From positions 7,176 to 71,175 of the forward strand of contig DATKPQ010000153.1 in the NCBI GenBank assembly GCA_035523995.1: a stretch of DNA of 64,000 nt, written 5' to 3'. The translations under genes and the position numbers were made by a program. The DNA comes from JASHVB01 sp035523995. Its GTDB lineage: Bacteria; Pseudomonadota; Alphaproteobacteria; Acetobacterales; Acetobacteraceae. The notes below the pieces were generated by a model. The model was given only the letters and a program-made list of their open reading frames with translations, was not told the DNA's origin and searched no databases. Below, piece after piece: positions 63,683 through 64,000 of this stretch. The stretch's first letter is position 1, and every line of letters begins with the position of its first letter.

Positions 63683-63925
63683 CTACATCGCGATATTCGG
63701 CACGCTCCACGGAGGTGTAGCCCGCGGATCAACGCCTGCAATACCTGTACACGGCCGACCTGCCTCGTAACTCAAACGTGTCATTATCCATTCGCTGAGC
63801 ACGGCGCCATCCAGGTAAAGTGTTCCGGTCAGTGGTTTTAGACAACTACTACCATCTTTAGTGTCCGTCCGAGAACAAATTGAGTCATTTGAATCGGTTA
63901 GCGGATGGGCCTTGAACCCACTGAT
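63683..63925 (-). pseudogene. C-terminal remnant of a tail-module protein
   Basis: Reading the minus strand down to a TAG at 63683-63685 gives a protein end with LYLDGAVLSEWIMTRLSYEAGRP and GVDPRATPPWSVPN. This looks like a genuine phage tail protein C-terminus in the right place and strand. The frame is closed at 63926 by a stop and has no plausible start. Bases upstream appear to belong to an insertion sequence, so the gene is probably cut by it. Confidence 0.5.
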
Positions 63926-63970
63926 TCAGTTACCATTTTCGTCCCCCCTGTACCAATCTGGGGGTGTCCC

Positions 63971-64000
63971 GTGTGGACCAAAGAGAACCGCGCCCGCTAT
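63971..64000 (+). CDS. IS5-type transposase, first ten codons
   Basis: GTG at 63971 followed by codons for WTKENRARY matches the standard opening of IS5-family transposases (M-W-T-x-E-N-R-x-x-Y). The gene runs off the window. The insertion sequence's left end should lie between about 63857 and 63930 but its exact inverted repeat could not be fixed. Confidence 0.55.
   Translation, partial: MWTKENRARY

Larger units (their letters stand above)
52334..63925 (-). mobile_element. Contractile phage-tail module (prophage or tailocin), partial
   Basis: A continuous minus-strand run encodes hub, LysM, spike, gp25, J, I and fibre proteins in the usual order, with most gaps between the structural genes under 5 bases. 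GC is visibly lower than in the flanks. No capsid, terminase, integrase or lysis gene is in the window, but the module continues past the right end. The left edge abuts the amidohydrolase gene; no attachment site was found. Confidence 0.8.

Noticed and set aside
52334..63925. Diversity-generating retroelement acting on the tail fibres
   Set aside because: No reverse transcriptase gene and no adenine-substituted template/variable repeat pair were seen.
1..64000. tRNA, rRNA or known riboswitch
   Set aside because: No T-loop, anticodon-stem or aptamer core was recognised on either strand; a covariance-model scan would be needed to be certain.

Overview
The window is high-GC, densely packed chromosomal DNA. 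It most resembles an alphaproteobacterium of the order Rhodospirillales, probably Acetobacteraceae. That placement is inferred from gene families and gene order (DUF1285 / Nudix / CCA-adding enzyme / DUF6111 beside MoxR / DUF58 / DUF4159 / large membrane protein, and an LpxI-type lipid A enzyme); no rRNA or tRNA marker is present. Many genes overlap by 1 to 4 bases or use strong Shine-Dalgarno sites, so several starts can be fixed from the sequence.

Layout. 1-7005: 3' part of a very large secreted repeat protein with a calcium-repeat-like C-terminus. 7193-10102: glycosyltransferase fused to an FkbM methyltransferase. 10345-19783: mixed genes (hypothetical protein, SDR oxidoreductase, DUF4142 protein, metallo-beta-lactamase exonuclease, UDP-glucuronate decarboxylase, orphan type VI Hcp, LpxI, glyoxalase I, an RNA methyltransferase of the RlmD/TrmA type, SCO copper protein). 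19932-21980: a divergent flavin monooxygenase / hydroxyacid dehydrogenase pair. 22171-29411: a SNF2-type helicase and a large adenine DNA methyltransferase that overlap by one base, which looks like the DrmD/DrmMI half of a DISARM-like phage defence system without the other DISARM genes. 29484-34087: molybdenum hydroxylase large subunit, small monooxygenase, ferredoxin reductase and a small exported protein. 34199-44104: two conserved housekeeping blocks. 44207-52299: a probable uptake and catabolism island: DUF3311 plus MctP-type permease, two TauD/TfdA dioxygenases, a flavoprotein, a fumarylacetoacetate-hydrolase family enzyme, an AtzG-like small protein, an amidase gene with an in-frame stop near its start, and a cytosine-deaminase-like amidohydrolase.

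52334 to about 63925 is visibly lower in GC. It carries the baseplate and tail-fibre end of a contractile phage tail on the minus strand (hub D, LysM-like X, spike V, gp25 W, J, I, then several fibres). It is either a prophage or a tailocin. At the right edge a tail gene is cut short and the first ten codons of an IS5-type transposase appear on the plus strand, so an insertion sequence appears to have landed in the tail cluster.

The best candidates for something new are the isolated helicase/methyltransferase pair with a hairpin that buries its ribosome binding site, and the tail module. Interrupted amidase, IS insertion, dispersed palindromic repeats and the modular repeat adhesin are secondary points. 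All functions are read by eye from protein motifs; no database search was possible.
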